Origin: Actinomycetes bacterium
GTDB taxonomy: Bacteria > Actinomycetota > Acidimicrobiia > Acidimicrobiales > Acidimicrobiaceae
Assembly: GCA_021822605.1 (NCBI GenBank)
Contig: JAKAQL010000005.1
Location: 1 to 64,000, forward strand
Direction: 5' to 3'
DNA length: 64,000 nt
Part shown: positions 11,353 to 21,239 of the stretch, one piece after another
Layout: each line of letters starts with the position of its first letter
Numbering within the stretch: the first letter of the stretch is position 1
Made by a program: the position numbers and the translations under genes
The notes under the pieces: model-generated
The model's input: only the letters and a program-made list of their open reading frames with translations
The model's database searches: none
What the model was told of the DNA's origin: nothing

Positions 11353-12531
11353 TCACTGATCGCGCGCGGCTATCTCCCTGATCAGCAATGCACGACCAAT
11401 CAAGACGGCAACGGCAGCAAAGATCACCATCACGGCAGCGAATCGCCAGGCTGTCGCGTAACCGAAGTGATCAACGATGATACCAAAGAGAAGAGGTCCA
11501 AAGACCGACCCGGCAAACGCGCCGGCCTGGGTGATACCGGTCGCATGACCGGTCGCCTGGGGGTGGGTACGTGCAACAGCGTAGTTAAAGACTCCGTTCC
11601 AGCCCCATCCAGCTGCATAGGCGAGAACCGCGGCAAAGACGACCAGTGGCCGCAGGCCAAAGGAGAGGAGAAGGTAACCCAGGGCGCCCAGAGACAGCAT
11701 CGCGGCCACCACCACGAGGTGATTCCCACTGCGACGATCAGCCAAGTAGCCAGAGGCGATGCGTGTAATCAGCGAAGCCAGACTTCCAAGAGAGGCCAGG
11801 TACCCTGCCGTACCTACCGCCACACCGATACGGGCAGTCGAGCTAATAAAGAAAGCCCCGAGTCCATTGGCCGCGCCGGCACCGAGTCCGATCCCGATGG
11901 CCAGGAAGATCAGCGGTTGCAGTACCACCGTTGTCTTAGCAGGTCGTGGCCCGTCTCCAGAACGAATCTCTTGGGGCTTCGGGAGCAGCACGGTCACGAT
12001 GAAGGCGATGACGGCCGCACCAAGGTAGGCATAGCGCCAACCAAAGGTGATAGCGACAAGCGGTACAGCGATGCCAGCTAGTAGCGTCGAGACGGGAATC
12101 GCTGCTTGCTTGACACCAAAGGCAAAACCCTGCCTCGTCAGGCTAACCCGACTGGTCAGGTAGAGGTTGACCGCTGGCTGCATCGCACCATTGGCCGCGC
12201 CGGCCAAGACGAGGGCGGCGAGAATGATGATGAAGGAGTCTCCCAACCCTGCGATCACCAGTAACCCAATCGCTGCAGCGAAACCTGCAAACCGCATAAT
12301 ACGCTCTGATCCAAGGGCAGCGACTCGAGGTGCAATCAACAGCGAACTTGGAACGGCAGCAGCAAAGAACCCCGCTACGAGGAAGCCCAGCTCCGTCGCG
12401 CTGAGCCCAAGGTGCTGTCGAATAACAACGGCTAATGCACCCGTCAAGAAGACGGGTAGCGTCGTGATGGTGGTCGCTGCGATACACAGGACCAGTATGA
12501 GCGCGTTCGAACGCCCTTCGTCGGTACCCAA
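11353..12531 (-). CDS. MFS transporter
   Basis: About 12 hydrophobic segments; LSATELGFLVAGFFAAAVPSSLLIAPRVAALGSERIMR resembles MFS TM1-TM2 and the A-motif region. Confidence 0.85.
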   Translation of the reverse strand: MGTDEGRSNALILVLCIAATTITTLPVFLTGALAVVIRQHLGLSATELGFLVAGFFAAAVPSSLLIAPRVAALGSERIMRFAGFAAAIGLLVIAGLGDSFIIILAALVLAGAANGAMQPAVNLYLTSRVSLTRQGFAFGVKQAAIPVSTLLAGIAVPLVAITFGWRYAYLGAAVIAFIVTVLLPKPQEIRSGDGPRPAKTTVVLQPLIFLAIGIGLGAGAANGLGAFFISSTARIGVAVGTAGYLASLGSLASLITRIASGYLADRRSGNHLVVVAAMLSLGALGYLLLSFGLRPLVVFAAVLAYAAGWGWNGVFNYAVARTHPQATGHATGITQAGAFAGSVFGPLLFGIIVDHFGYATAWRFAAVMVIFAAVAVLIGRALLIREIAARDQ

Positions 12532-12551
12532 GCTTCACCTATTCTGATAAT

Positions 12552-12563
12552 AACCTTAAGGTT
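12552..12563. promoter_or_regulatory. 12 bp perfect palindrome AACCTTAAGGTT upstream of the MFS gene; possible operator
   Basis: Self-complementary by inspection; a second CCTTAAG copy follows 11 bp later. Lies about 20 bp 5' of the MFS ORF start. Confidence 0.4.
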
Positions 12564-12786
12564 TCCTTAAGCTTCTGTTCGCACACATTATACAACACGG
12601 TGCAAATTCCCTATCTACATGCATATTTGTCGACCACCAAGGGGCGAACTCCGAAAGTTTCGTGTGAAATCTCAAAGAACTCCAAAGATAGGTGGCGCAT
12701 TTCATGCACAGATAGCGTAACATGACTTCGACCCCTGCGCGTTGGAGTGCACGGGAACGAGATATATGGGAGGATTTGGGGAACCA

Positions 12787-14646
12787 ATGAAGAAAACGTC
12801 AGGGCGGAAGACCGCCGCAATAATCGGGACCACCGCTGCGGCTGCGATGCTGCTTGCGGCTTGTGGTTCAAGTTCAACAACGAGCACGAAGTCGAGTTCG
12901 AGCACCTCGAGTACCGCCACAAAGGTCAAAGGTGGGGTAGCCTACTTTGCGGAGGGTCCCGGTGCAAATCCGAACTATATCTTCCCACTGACACCGAGCA
13001 GCGATTTCTCCGTCGACAATCTCTCACAGTTCCAGATTCTCATGTACCGTCCGCTGTACTTCTTCGGAGTTGGTAACAGCGCTGAGCTCAACACGACCCT
13101 CTCGTTAGCAAACGCTCCGGTCTATTCGAACAACGATAAGACCGTCACCATCACCCTGAAGAAGTACAAGTGGTCCGACGGTGAGAGCGTCACCTCTCGT
13201 GACGTGATCTTCTGGATGAACCTCCTCAAAGCCAACAAGGCAGAGTGGGCGGCCTACGTCCCTGGTGACTTTCCGGATAACGTGGTCTCATACTCAGCAC
13301 CAAACGCCTCGACAGTGGTCTTTCAGCTGAACAAGTCCTACAGCCCGACTTGGTTCACCTATAACGAGTTGAGCCAGATCACCCCGCTGCCGATGGCCTG
13401 GGATCGTACCTCGCTGACCCAGCCAGCACCGAGTCCAACGGCCGCTAACCTGCCAGATACCACCACAGCTGGCGCCCAGGCGGTCTATAAGTTTTTGAAC
13501 AGCCAGGCAGCTGACCTCTCCACGTACGCGACGAGCCCCATCTGGTCCGTCGTTGACGGTCCCTGGAAGCTGCAGAGCTTTACCACCGCGGGCAAGGCAG
13601 TCTTTGTCCCCAACACCGACTACTCCGGTCCGGTCAAGCCAAGCCTGTCAGAGTTCGTCGAACTACCATTCACCCAGGCATCCGCTGAGTTCAACGTCCT
13701 TCGCGCTGGCAACGGGGCGATCACCTATGGCTACTTGCCGGTGACGGACCTCTCCCAGAAGTCCTATGTTGAATCCCTTGGCTACAAGGTGGAGCCATGG
13801 ATCGATCTCGGCTTTGACTACTGGGTTGAGAACTACAACAACCCAACCTACGGCCCCCTCTTCAAGCAGCTCTACTTCCGCCAGGCACTTCAGCACCTTG
13901 TTGATCAGCCTGCCTGGATCACGACCTTCCTGAAGGGTTATGCAGTTCCGAGCTACTCACCGGTACCGTTGGCGCCAGCCAACCCGTTTGCCGATGCGAA
14001 CTCGAAGTCGAACCCCTATCCTTACTCGATCTCAGCCGCCAAGAACCTCTTAACCTCCCATGGGTTCAAGATGGTCGGCGGTGTCATGACGTGTGAGAGT
14101 CCGGGATCTTCGGCTACCGAATGTGGAGCGGGAGTCTCGAAGGGCCTGGCACTCAACCTCAACCTGCAGTATGCGTCTGGGAACACCTCGGTTACCCAGG
14201 AGATGGCTGCCTACGAGTCCGCTGCCAAGCAGGCTGGTATTAACATCAACCTGACATCGGCGACCTTTGACACGGTGATCACCAATGCGGCACCCTGTAC
14301 CCCGTCAGAGGCCTCCTGCAAGTGGGAGATGGAGAACTGGGCGGGTGGCTGGGAGTACAGCCCGGACAACTATCCATCCGGTGGCGAGCTCTTCGGCACG
14401 GGCTCTGGTTCAAACTTCGGTAGTTATGCCAGCAACACGGCCAATACGTTGATCGCGGCGACACACACGTCCTCCGATCCACAGGCTGCGCTTGATGCCT
14501 ACCAGAACTACATGGTCAAGCAGCTACCGGTGATCTATCAGCCTTCTCCTGACTATGCTATTTCGCTAGTGTCGAGCAAGCTCGGTGGAGTGACCCAGAA
14601 CCCGTACCTGGATCTCACACCTGAGAACTGGTACTTTACCAAGTAA
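12787..14646 (+). CDS. Peptide/nickel-type ABC transporter substrate-binding lipoprotein (SBP_bac_5)
   Basis: Start MKKTSGRKTAA at 12787; signal peptide with lipobox LLAAC; SBP_bac_5-like sequence; followed by DppB/DppC-like permeases. Confidence 0.92.
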   Translation: MKKTSGRKTAAIIGTTAAAAMLLAACGSSSTTSTKSSSSTSSTATKVKGGVAYFAEGPGANPNYIFPLTPSSDFSVDNLSQFQILMYRPLYFFGVGNSAELNTTLSLANAPVYSNNDKTVTITLKKYKWSDGESVTSRDVIFWMNLLKANKAEWAAYVPGDFPDNVVSYSAPNASTVVFQLNKSYSPTWFTYNELSQITPLPMAWDRTSLTQPAPSPTAANLPDTTTAGAQAVYKFLNSQAADLSTYATSPIWSVVDGPWKLQSFTTAGKAVFVPNTDYSGPVKPSLSEFVELPFTQASAEFNVLRAGNGAITYGYLPVTDLSQKSYVESLGYKVEPWIDLGFDYWVENYNNPTYGPLFKQLYFRQALQHLVDQPAWITTFLKGYAVPSYSPVPLAPANPFADANSKSNPYPYSISAAKNLLTSHGFKMVGGVMTCESPGSSATECGAGVSKGLALNLNLQYASGNTSVTQEMAAYESAAKQAGININLTSATFDTVITNAAPCTPSEASCKWEMENWAGGWEYSPDNYPSGGELFGTGSGSNFGSYASNTANTLIAATHTSSDPQAALDAYQNYMVKQLPVIYQPSPDYAISLVSSKLGGVTQNPYLDLTPENWYFTK

Positions 14647-14659
14647 CACAACATAATGC

Positions 14660-14711
14660 CGATGACGACCCTGATTGGTAGCCGCTACGCTATAAGCCGG
14701 GGTCGTCATCG
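14660..14711 (+). promoter_or_regulatory. Intercistronic stem-loop between substrate-binding protein and permease genes
   Basis: Perfect 12 bp inverted repeat CGATGACGACCC (14660..14671) / GGGTCGTCATCG (14700..14711), 28 nt loop; no U-tract. Confidence 0.75.
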
Positions 14712-14749
14712 TATCTGTAAGAAGCATTGCTGCCGCTAGAGGGGAAGCT

Positions 14750-15694
14750 ATGGTTGGATACACCATTCGTCGAATCATTCAGTCGATTATCGTACTGCTC
14801 GGCGTGTTAATTATTATGTTTATCCTGCAGTCGTTGCTCCCGGATCCCGCACGCGCGATCGTTGGCGTCCATGCATCACCCGCGGTCGTTCACGCGTTTA
14901 TCGTTCAGAACTACCTGAACAAGCCGTTCTACTTCCAGCTATGGCATTACCTCTACGAGATCATCTGGAAGCACACCCTTGGCACCTCCTACAAACTCAA
15001 CGAATCTGTCGGGTCAATCCTCGAGCGTGATGCACCCAAGTCTTTCCTCCTGGTTGGGGTCGCACTCCTGATCTCGATCATCGTTGCGGTGCCGATCGGT
15101 ATTTTCCAGGCTGTTCGTAGGAATAAGGCTGCCGATCAGGGAATCACTGGCGTCTCCTTCGTGCTGTACGCCATGCCGACCTTCTTCCTCGGCGAGCTCC
15201 TGATCCTGGCCTTCTCTGAGTACTTTCACCTTCTCCCAGCTGAGGCGCCCCAGGGCTCGACGGTCGGGCAAATCCTAGCCCAACCTGCGGGCCTCATTCT
15301 ACCGATAGCTACCTTGGCGCTGGTGAACTTCGCCGGTTACTCTCGATTTATGCGTTCCTCTGCCATAGAGTCTCTCGCCCAGGACTTCATCAGGACGGCG
15401 CGAGCCAAGGGCCTCTCGGAGCGGGCCGTCCTCTTCAAGCACATGCTCAGAAATTCGCTCATCCCAATCGTCACGCTTATCGGCCTGACACTCCCGGCTG
15501 TCCTAACCGCTGGCCTCATCACTGAGTTCCTCTTCAACTTCCCAGGGATCGGTTCCGATTACATCACAGCACTCACCAGCCAGGACTATCCTACAGCGCT
15601 TGGGATCACCCTTATTGTCGCCATCTTTACCGTGCTTGGGAATCTCCTCGCAGACATCGCATACGCAGCGCTTGACCCTCGCGTACGCTACTAG
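14750..15694 (+). CDS. ABC transporter permease, DppB/OppB type
   Basis: MVGYTIRRIIQSIIVLLGVLIIMFIL N-terminus and RTARAKGLSERAVLFKHMLRNSLIPIVTLIG EAA loop. Confidence 0.95.
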   Translation: MVGYTIRRIIQSIIVLLGVLIIMFILQSLLPDPARAIVGVHASPAVVHAFIVQNYLNKPFYFQLWHYLYEIIWKHTLGTSYKLNESVGSILERDAPKSFLLVGVALLISIIVAVPIGIFQAVRRNKAADQGITGVSFVLYAMPTFFLGELLILAFSEYFHLLPAEAPQGSTVGQILAQPAGLILPIATLALVNFAGYSRFMRSSAIESLAQDFIRTARAKGLSERAVLFKHMLRNSLIPIVTLIGLTLPAVLTAGLITEFLFNFPGIGSDYITALTSQDYPTALGITLIVAIFTVLGNLLADIAYAALDPRVRY

Positions 15695-15711
15695 GAAGGA
15701 TACTTCGCACC

Positions 15712-16662
15712 ATGTCTATCACCGAAGATCTGAATCCCGAACTTGAGGGTGAGTTTGCCGCTCCGTTTGCCGTCACTGGCGTGGGTTCATCACCCGATGG
15801 TGGCGATGTCTCTGGCTCAGGTTCCGCTTGGCGCCTCATCCTGCGCTCCTTCTTCGAGAACAAGCTTGGCTTGCTCGGAGTAACGCTCCTCGTGTTACTC
15901 CTGCTGTTTAGCTTCGTCGGGCCGATCTTCTATCACTCCGATACTTCGGTCGCAACCTACAGCATTAACCTGCCGCCTGGAGCTGGTCACCCACTGGGCA
16001 CAGATCCGAGTGGACGTGACGTGCTTGGCCGGTTGATGACCGGTGGACAGGACAGTCTCATTATCGGGATCATCTCGGCTCTCATTGCAACGATTATCGG
16101 GACACTGTGGGGAGCCATCTCTGGCTTCTTCGGTGGCTTCGTCGATACGCTCCTGATGCGCATCGTAGACGTTCTTCTCGCCATTCCCACGATCTTTATT
16201 CTGCTCTATCTCGAGACGATCTATCATCCAACGGTGCTGTTGTTAATCATCACCATCTCGGTAGTGTCGTGGTTGACCGCAGCTCGGTTGGTGCGCGGCG
16301 AGACCCTCAGCCTCCGAACACGAGAGTACGTTCGCGCCGTGAGGATCATGGGTGGCGGACGCTTTCGCACCATCATTCGCCACATCATCCCGAACACCAT
16401 TGGCGTCGTGGTGGTACAGGCAACCTTTACCGTCGCCAACTCGATTCTTCTCCTGGCAACCCTTGGGTTCCTCGGCTTCGGCCTTGCACCGCCAGCAGCC
16501 GACTGGGGTTCGATGCTCTCCGGTGGTGTCACCTACATCTACGATGGCTATTGGTGGCTCATCTACCCGGCTGGCATCCTCATTGTGCTGACCGTCCTCG
16601 CCTTCAACTTCATCGGTGATGCGCTACGTGACGCACTCGAAGTTCGTCTGCAGCGCCGTTAA
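15712..16662 (+). CDS. ABC transporter permease, DppC/OppC type
   Basis: HPLGTDPSGRDVLGRLMTGGQDSL and REYVRAVRIMGGGRFRTIIRHIIPNT motifs. Confidence 0.95.
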   Translation: MSITEDLNPELEGEFAAPFAVTGVGSSPDGGDVSGSGSAWRLILRSFFENKLGLLGVTLLVLLLLFSFVGPIFYHSDTSVATYSINLPPGAGHPLGTDPSGRDVLGRLMTGGQDSLIIGIISALIATIIGTLWGAISGFFGGFVDTLLMRIVDVLLAIPTIFILLYLETIYHPTVLLLIITISVVSWLTAARLVRGETLSLRTREYVRAVRIMGGGRFRTIIRHIIPNTIGVVVVQATFTVANSILLLATLGFLGFGLAPPAADWGSMLSGGVTYIYDGYWWLIYPAGILIVLTVLAFNFIGDALRDALEVRLQRR

Positions 16663-16720
16663 GGAGAGCTGAGATTCAGACTACGCCGCGGGCAACGATG
16701 CCTACTAACCTGTTCGAATC

Positions 16721-18316
16721 GTGACTCATCAACATCAAAAGAAGATCGTCAAGTCCTCCAAGCTTCGTCGGCGGCGTCGCATCGTCACTGCTCTCGTTGG
16801 ATTCCTTGCCCTAATCCTGATCCTTGGCGTCAGTGGTTATGTCTACGTCCACTATCGCTACGACCAGATTGGCCGAGTCCATGTCAATGGTCTCACCACC
16901 CAGGCCGCTGGAGGTAAGCCAGAGAACATTCTTCTCGTGGGCGACAACAGTCGGTGCACGCTCAAGAAGTACTCGAGTTTTTACCAAAAACAGAACGATC
17001 ACTTCGGCACCTGCTCAGAGGTAGGTGGTGGGCGCAGTGACGTGACCATGGTGCTGCACCTCGACCCGGCAAAGCATTCCGCTTATCTGCTCTCGATCCC
17101 GCGTGACCTGTGGATGCCGATGCCAGGTGGTACTGGCCTACAGCTACGAGTCGATGACTCACTCAACTCCGCCGAGGACTCCTATCTCGATAGACAATTT
17201 GGCCCAACCATGCTTGTCAAGGCGATTCAGCAGGACCTTGGTATTCCGATTAACCACTACGTTGAGCTGAACTTCTATACGTTCGAGAAGGTCGTCGATA
17301 CTCTCGGAGGCATCACCATTGACTTTCCGACCAAACTGAAGGACTACTACTCAGGCCTCAACATCACAGAGCCCGGCTGTCAACATCTCAATGGCACCCA
17401 AGCACTCGCACTCGTTCGAGCAAGGCATCTCTACTACTACGACCCGACTACCGGCACGTGGAATTACGACGGTACTGGAGATCTCGGGCGTATCCAGCGG
17501 ACGCACATCTTCCTGCGCGTGCTGGCTTCCCAGGTGAAATCCTCAGCCCTATCAAATCCGTTGGACGCCAATGCATTGCTCGGTTCGATTCTTCCTGCCC
17601 TCAAACTTGATCAAGGATTCACGCTGAGTGATCTTGTCTCACTCGCGCTAACCTATTCGCACGTCAACCCAGGGTCTATCCCCACCACCACGTTGCCGGT
17701 CATCATACCGAATGGGACCTTCCATGACCTAGCGAATCCCACGAACTATCAAGCACCCGGGTCAATCGTCCTGCCCTATCAGCCCAATGACCTCACGCAA
17801 ATCACGAAGTTTCTAGGCTCGAGTGCGCCAAATTACCAAGCAGTAGCGCCATCGTCGGTCACCATCTCCGTCCTCAACGGATCCGGCATCACCAACGAAG
17901 CAGCTCACACCGCCTCAGGGCTGCGTGCGCTCGGCTATCAGATCGATTCCATCGGCAACGCCACCTACGCCGGCACCGACTCCGAGGCGGTAGTACGGTA
18001 TAAGCCAGGTGACTTGGCGATGGGTGAGAAAGTGCTCTCCTCGCTGACTGGTCAGGCGATCATGGCCGAGGGCTCCAGCACACAAGCCGCTGATGTCGTG
18101 CTCACTACGGGTTCCACTGTCGCTGTCGATCCCCCGCCAAGTACAGCGAGCTCCTCTTCTTCCTCGGCTAGTAGTAGCAGCTCTTCTTCAACTGCGTCAT
18201 CATCTTCTTCGTCGACGAGCAACCTCCAGAGCGTGACTCAGTTGGCCAACACCAACCTTTGGAGCGCCTCAGAGCCGATCAGTTGGTGGGACCCGAAGGC
18301 GTGCCCATCAAAGTAA
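16721..18316 (+). CDS. LytR-CpsA-Psr (LCP) family protein with LytR_C-like C-terminal domain and Ser-rich tail
   Basis: GTG start; N-terminal TM; GRSDVTMVLHLDPAKHSAYLLSIPRDLWMPMP, NHYVELNFYTFEKVVDTLGGITIDFP; TISVLNGSGITNEAAHTASGLRALGY as in LytR_C. Confidence 0.92.
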   Translation: MTHQHQKKIVKSSKLRRRRRIVTALVGFLALILILGVSGYVYVHYRYDQIGRVHVNGLTTQAAGGKPENILLVGDNSRCTLKKYSSFYQKQNDHFGTCSEVGGGRSDVTMVLHLDPAKHSAYLLSIPRDLWMPMPGGTGLQLRVDDSLNSAEDSYLDRQFGPTMLVKAIQQDLGIPINHYVELNFYTFEKVVDTLGGITIDFPTKLKDYYSGLNITEPGCQHLNGTQALALVRARHLYYYDPTTGTWNYDGTGDLGRIQRTHIFLRVLASQVKSSALSNPLDANALLGSILPALKLDQGFTLSDLVSLALTYSHVNPGSIPTTTLPVIIPNGTFHDLANPTNYQAPGSIVLPYQPNDLTQITKFLGSSAPNYQAVAPSSVTISVLNGSGITNEAAHTASGLRALGYQIDSIGNATYAGTDSEAVVRYKPGDLAMGEKVLSSLTGQAIMAEGSSTQAADVVLTTGSTVAVDPPPSTASSSSSSASSSSSSSTASSSSSSTSNLQSVTQLANTNLWSASEPISWWDPKACPSK

Positions 18317-18786
18317 AATCCCTGTCGTGGTCCGTGATTACCCCCGAAGGGCGACGCACCGACGATTAGACCAGGGCTTCTGCATCACAGTCCCTCGGGC
18401 GACGACGTGCGTATCCCATGTCCGAGAACGCTTGGAGCCAAGCCTCTGGTCGGGTGCCGACGCCACCAACTGCTTGCGGGTGCGATGGCAAGGACAGCAG
18501 TGTCCGCGAAGCGCCGCGACGCGATTATCGACGGAGACCGAAGGTGCGCTGATGTCCACAATGCGAAACGTTGGTAAAGGGGGATGAGCGCGACACGCAT
18601 CCGCCTATTGATTGGCCACGCCTGGGACCTATCCATCACTGCCATTCACCCGTTGAGCGAAGAACGACGGAGTGATCGCTTCAGCGAGAGGTACACTCCA
18701 CAGCCACCTGTTTCAGTGTCCCTGTAGGAATGACCCTCCCCAGACTGCTCGGTGATGCTCGATGCCCGGCCAACGGCGTTGCTGCC

Positions 18787-20826
18787 CTACCCGGCGGCTT
18801 CAACCTCAGCAAAACGCGGCGGATGCGACATCGGATAGAAACAGGCCGCATAGTGTTCCTGTCCGTACTGCGTATAGTCAGGCTGTTCCTCAGCACAGCG
18901 ATCCTGAGCGAAGGCGCAGCGCGTCCGAAATCGACACCCTGATGGAGGAGTGATCGCTGAGGGGATTTCACCACGGACGGTGCCATGCTCCTTCGCCAGC
19001 TCTACCTCCGGATTGGCCTCTGGAACTGCATCGAGGAGCATATGGGTGTAGGGGTGCTTTGCTCGCTGGAAGATATCCGCCTCGGTTCCCAACTCAACTA
19101 GTTTCCCCAAGTACATCACGGCAATTCGGTCAGCCATGAATCGAACGACAGAGAGATCATGGGAGATGATGATATAGGTGAGGTCATGCTCTGCCTGGAG
19201 ATCCTTCATCAGGTTCAGCACCTGCGAGCGAATGGACACATCCAATGCCGACACCGGCTCATCGGCAACGATGACCTCTGGCTGCAATGCCAGGGCCCGC
19301 GCTAGACCGATACGCTGTCGTTGACCACCAGAAAATTCATGTGGGTAGCGATCGGCTGCAGACGGCGATAACCCAACCTCACGGAGCAGTCGTGCAACCG
19401 TCGCATCGCGCTCACGCTGTGTACCGAGATGGTGAATCGACAGTGGTTCAGAGAGGATATCTTTGACGCGCATCCGCGGATCGAGTGAAGCGTAGGGGTC
19501 CTGGAACATGAGCTGGAGATCGCGCCGGACGGACTTCAAATAACGCCCTTTATCCTTGACGATGGAGCGACCCTTGAACCGGATATCCCCAGCGGTAACA
19601 TCCTCGAGGCCAACAATCATCGAACCTGTGGTTGTCTTTCCGCAACCCGATTCACCGACGATGCCAAACGTCTCACCTCGGTAGACCGAGAAGGTCACGT
19701 CACTCACTGCCTTCACGGTACCGATGTGACGCTGAACAAGCGCACCCTTGGTCACTGGGTACTCCTTCACGACATGGTCGAGTTCGATAATCGCCTCGCG
19801 ATCAGTCTTTGAGCTAGCCTGGTCTCGTTTGACAATGCTCACCGGTACCCGGTCCGGAGCTGAAACTGGGTAAAAGCAAGTGAAGGGGTGCGAGTATCCA
19901 TCCGGGGTTTCGAAGGGTGGCTCCTCAACACGGCATCGATCTTGAACATAGCGACAGCGTGGGGCGAATCGGCAACCAACCAAGTCAGTGCTGAGATCCG
20001 GCGGTAGTCCTGGGATCGAATAGAGCCTTTCAGGAATAGACCCCTCCAAAGGAGGGATCGACGCAAGGAGGGCCTCAGTGTAGGGATGATACGGGCTCTC
20101 AAACAACTCCCTAGAGGGAGCGAGTTCTGCGACCTTGCCGGCGTACATGACGACGACGTGGTCGGCGCGCCCGGCGATAACGCCCATGTCGTGAGTAACC
20201 AGTATCATCGCCATCGAGAGACGTTCCTTCAGATCCTCGAGCAGCTCAAGAATCTGCGCTTGAATGGTCACGTCAAGGGCCGTTGTCGGTTCGTCAAGGA
20301 TGAGTAGCTTAGGATCGCAGGTAAGGGCCATCGCGATCATCACGCGCTGCCGGAGTCCACCTGAGAGTTGGTGCGGAAAGTACGTCAGGCGTTCCTTCGG
20401 GTTCGGCATACCTACCATGGTGAGAACCTCAATCGCCCTCGTCTCGGCGTCGGTCTTATTCATTCCGAGATGGAGACGTGCCGTCTCAGCAATCTGGTCG
20501 CCAACCGTCAACACTGGATTTAAGGAGGTCATAGGGTCCTGGAAGACCATCGCAATCTCATTACCTCGATACTTACGCATCTGACTCTGCGAGAGCTTGG
20601 TGAGATCAACACCATCGAAGAGGATTTGACCATGCGGGATATATCCCCCGGTCGGCAGGAGTCCAAGAATTGACATCCCGGTCATGGTCTTGCCGGAACC
20701 CGACTCCCCTACCAGTCCGACGGTCTCACCGACGGCTACATCGAAGCTCACACCATCCACCGCACGAACCTCGCCCTTGCGTAACCGAATGTGCGTATGT
20801 AGATCTTTGATTTCCAAGAGTGGCAC
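18787..20826 (-). CDS. Dipeptide/oligopeptide ABC transporter ATP-binding protein with two fused ATPase domains (DppD-DppF)
   Basis: Two Walker A motifs (GESGSGKTMTGMS, GESGCGKTTTGSM), two signature motifs (LSGGLRQR, FSGGQRQR), and oligo_HPY-like Cys motifs C-terminal to each half. Confidence 0.95.
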   Translation of the reverse strand: MPLLEIKDLHTHIRLRKGEVRAVDGVSFDVAVGETVGLVGESGSGKTMTGMSILGLLPTGGYIPHGQILFDGVDLTKLSQSQMRKYRGNEIAMVFQDPMTSLNPVLTVGDQIAETARLHLGMNKTDAETRAIEVLTMVGMPNPKERLTYFPHQLSGGLRQRVMIAMALTCDPKLLILDEPTTALDVTIQAQILELLEDLKERLSMAMILVTHDMGVIAGRADHVVVMYAGKVAELAPSRELFESPYHPYTEALLASIPPLEGSIPERLYSIPGLPPDLSTDLVGCRFAPRCRYVQDRCRVEEPPFETPDGYSHPFTCFYPVSAPDRVPVSIVKRDQASSKTDREAIIELDHVVKEYPVTKGALVQRHIGTVKAVSDVTFSVYRGETFGIVGESGCGKTTTGSMIVGLEDVTAGDIRFKGRSIVKDKGRYLKSVRRDLQLMFQDPYASLDPRMRVKDILSEPLSIHHLGTQRERDATVARLLREVGLSPSAADRYPHEFSGGQRQRIGLARALALQPEVIVADEPVSALDVSIRSQVLNLMKDLQAEHDLTYIIISHDLSVVRFMADRIAVMYLGKLVELGTEADIFQRAKHPYTHMLLDAVPEANPEVELAKEHGTVRGEIPSAITPPSGCRFRTRCAFAQDRCAEEQPDYTQYGQEHYAACFYPMSHPPRFAEVEAAG

Positions 20827-20961
20827 GTGTGTTCCCCTTACCTCAGTGGCCTCCTAGTATGTTATCCGCTTGCCGCATAGTAGAAGCTCGCTTCCCCAAG
20901 AGAAAACTTCACCGAGGTGTGGGTCGTCAGGCACAGCGGTTGGTAGTATGAATCTCTCACG

Positions 20962-21049
20962 TCGGAGTGGCGGAATAGGTAGACGCGCTAGGTTGAGGGC
21001 CTAGTGACCGATAAGGTCGTGCGGGTTCAAGTCCCGCCTCCGACACCAA
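20962..21049 (+). tRNA. tRNA-Leu (anticodon GAG), CCA encoded
   Basis: Acceptor GTCGGAG/CTCCGAC, anticodon stem CTAGG/CCTAG with loop TTGAGGG, long variable arm, GGTTCAAGTCC T-arm, encoded ACCA. Confidence 0.96.
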
Positions 21050-21188
21050 CGGTGGCAACCCTTGGTTTGTGCCATCTTGGTGAAAGATTCGTTGCCCGAT
21101 GGCACACTCAAATCCTTCCCAAGCCGACTCGCCGCTGGGAGGTGGAGGCCCTTCGGTAGTCATCCACATCCGGGAGTGCTAGGTGATC

Positions 21189-21204
21189 GAGTGTCCGGAC
21201 ACTC
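21189..21204. repeat. 16 bp perfect palindrome GAGTGTCCGGACACTC
   Basis: Self-complementary by inspection; 140 bp downstream of tRNA-Leu. Confidence 0.9.
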
Positions 21205-21239
21205 CTCTTGAGCCTCGACTGTGCGTTCTTCCTCCAGAA

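Noticed and set aside
18140-18225. Ser-codon repeat at the end of the LCP gene as a slippage or regulatory array
   Set aside because: Low-complexity Ser linker with mixed codons, common in extracytoplasmic proteins.
18327-18780. Several small ORFs in the gap between the LCP gene and the fused ATPase gene
   Set aside because: Overlapping on both strands with low-complexity, non-conserved-looking translations; typical GC-rich spurious ORFs.
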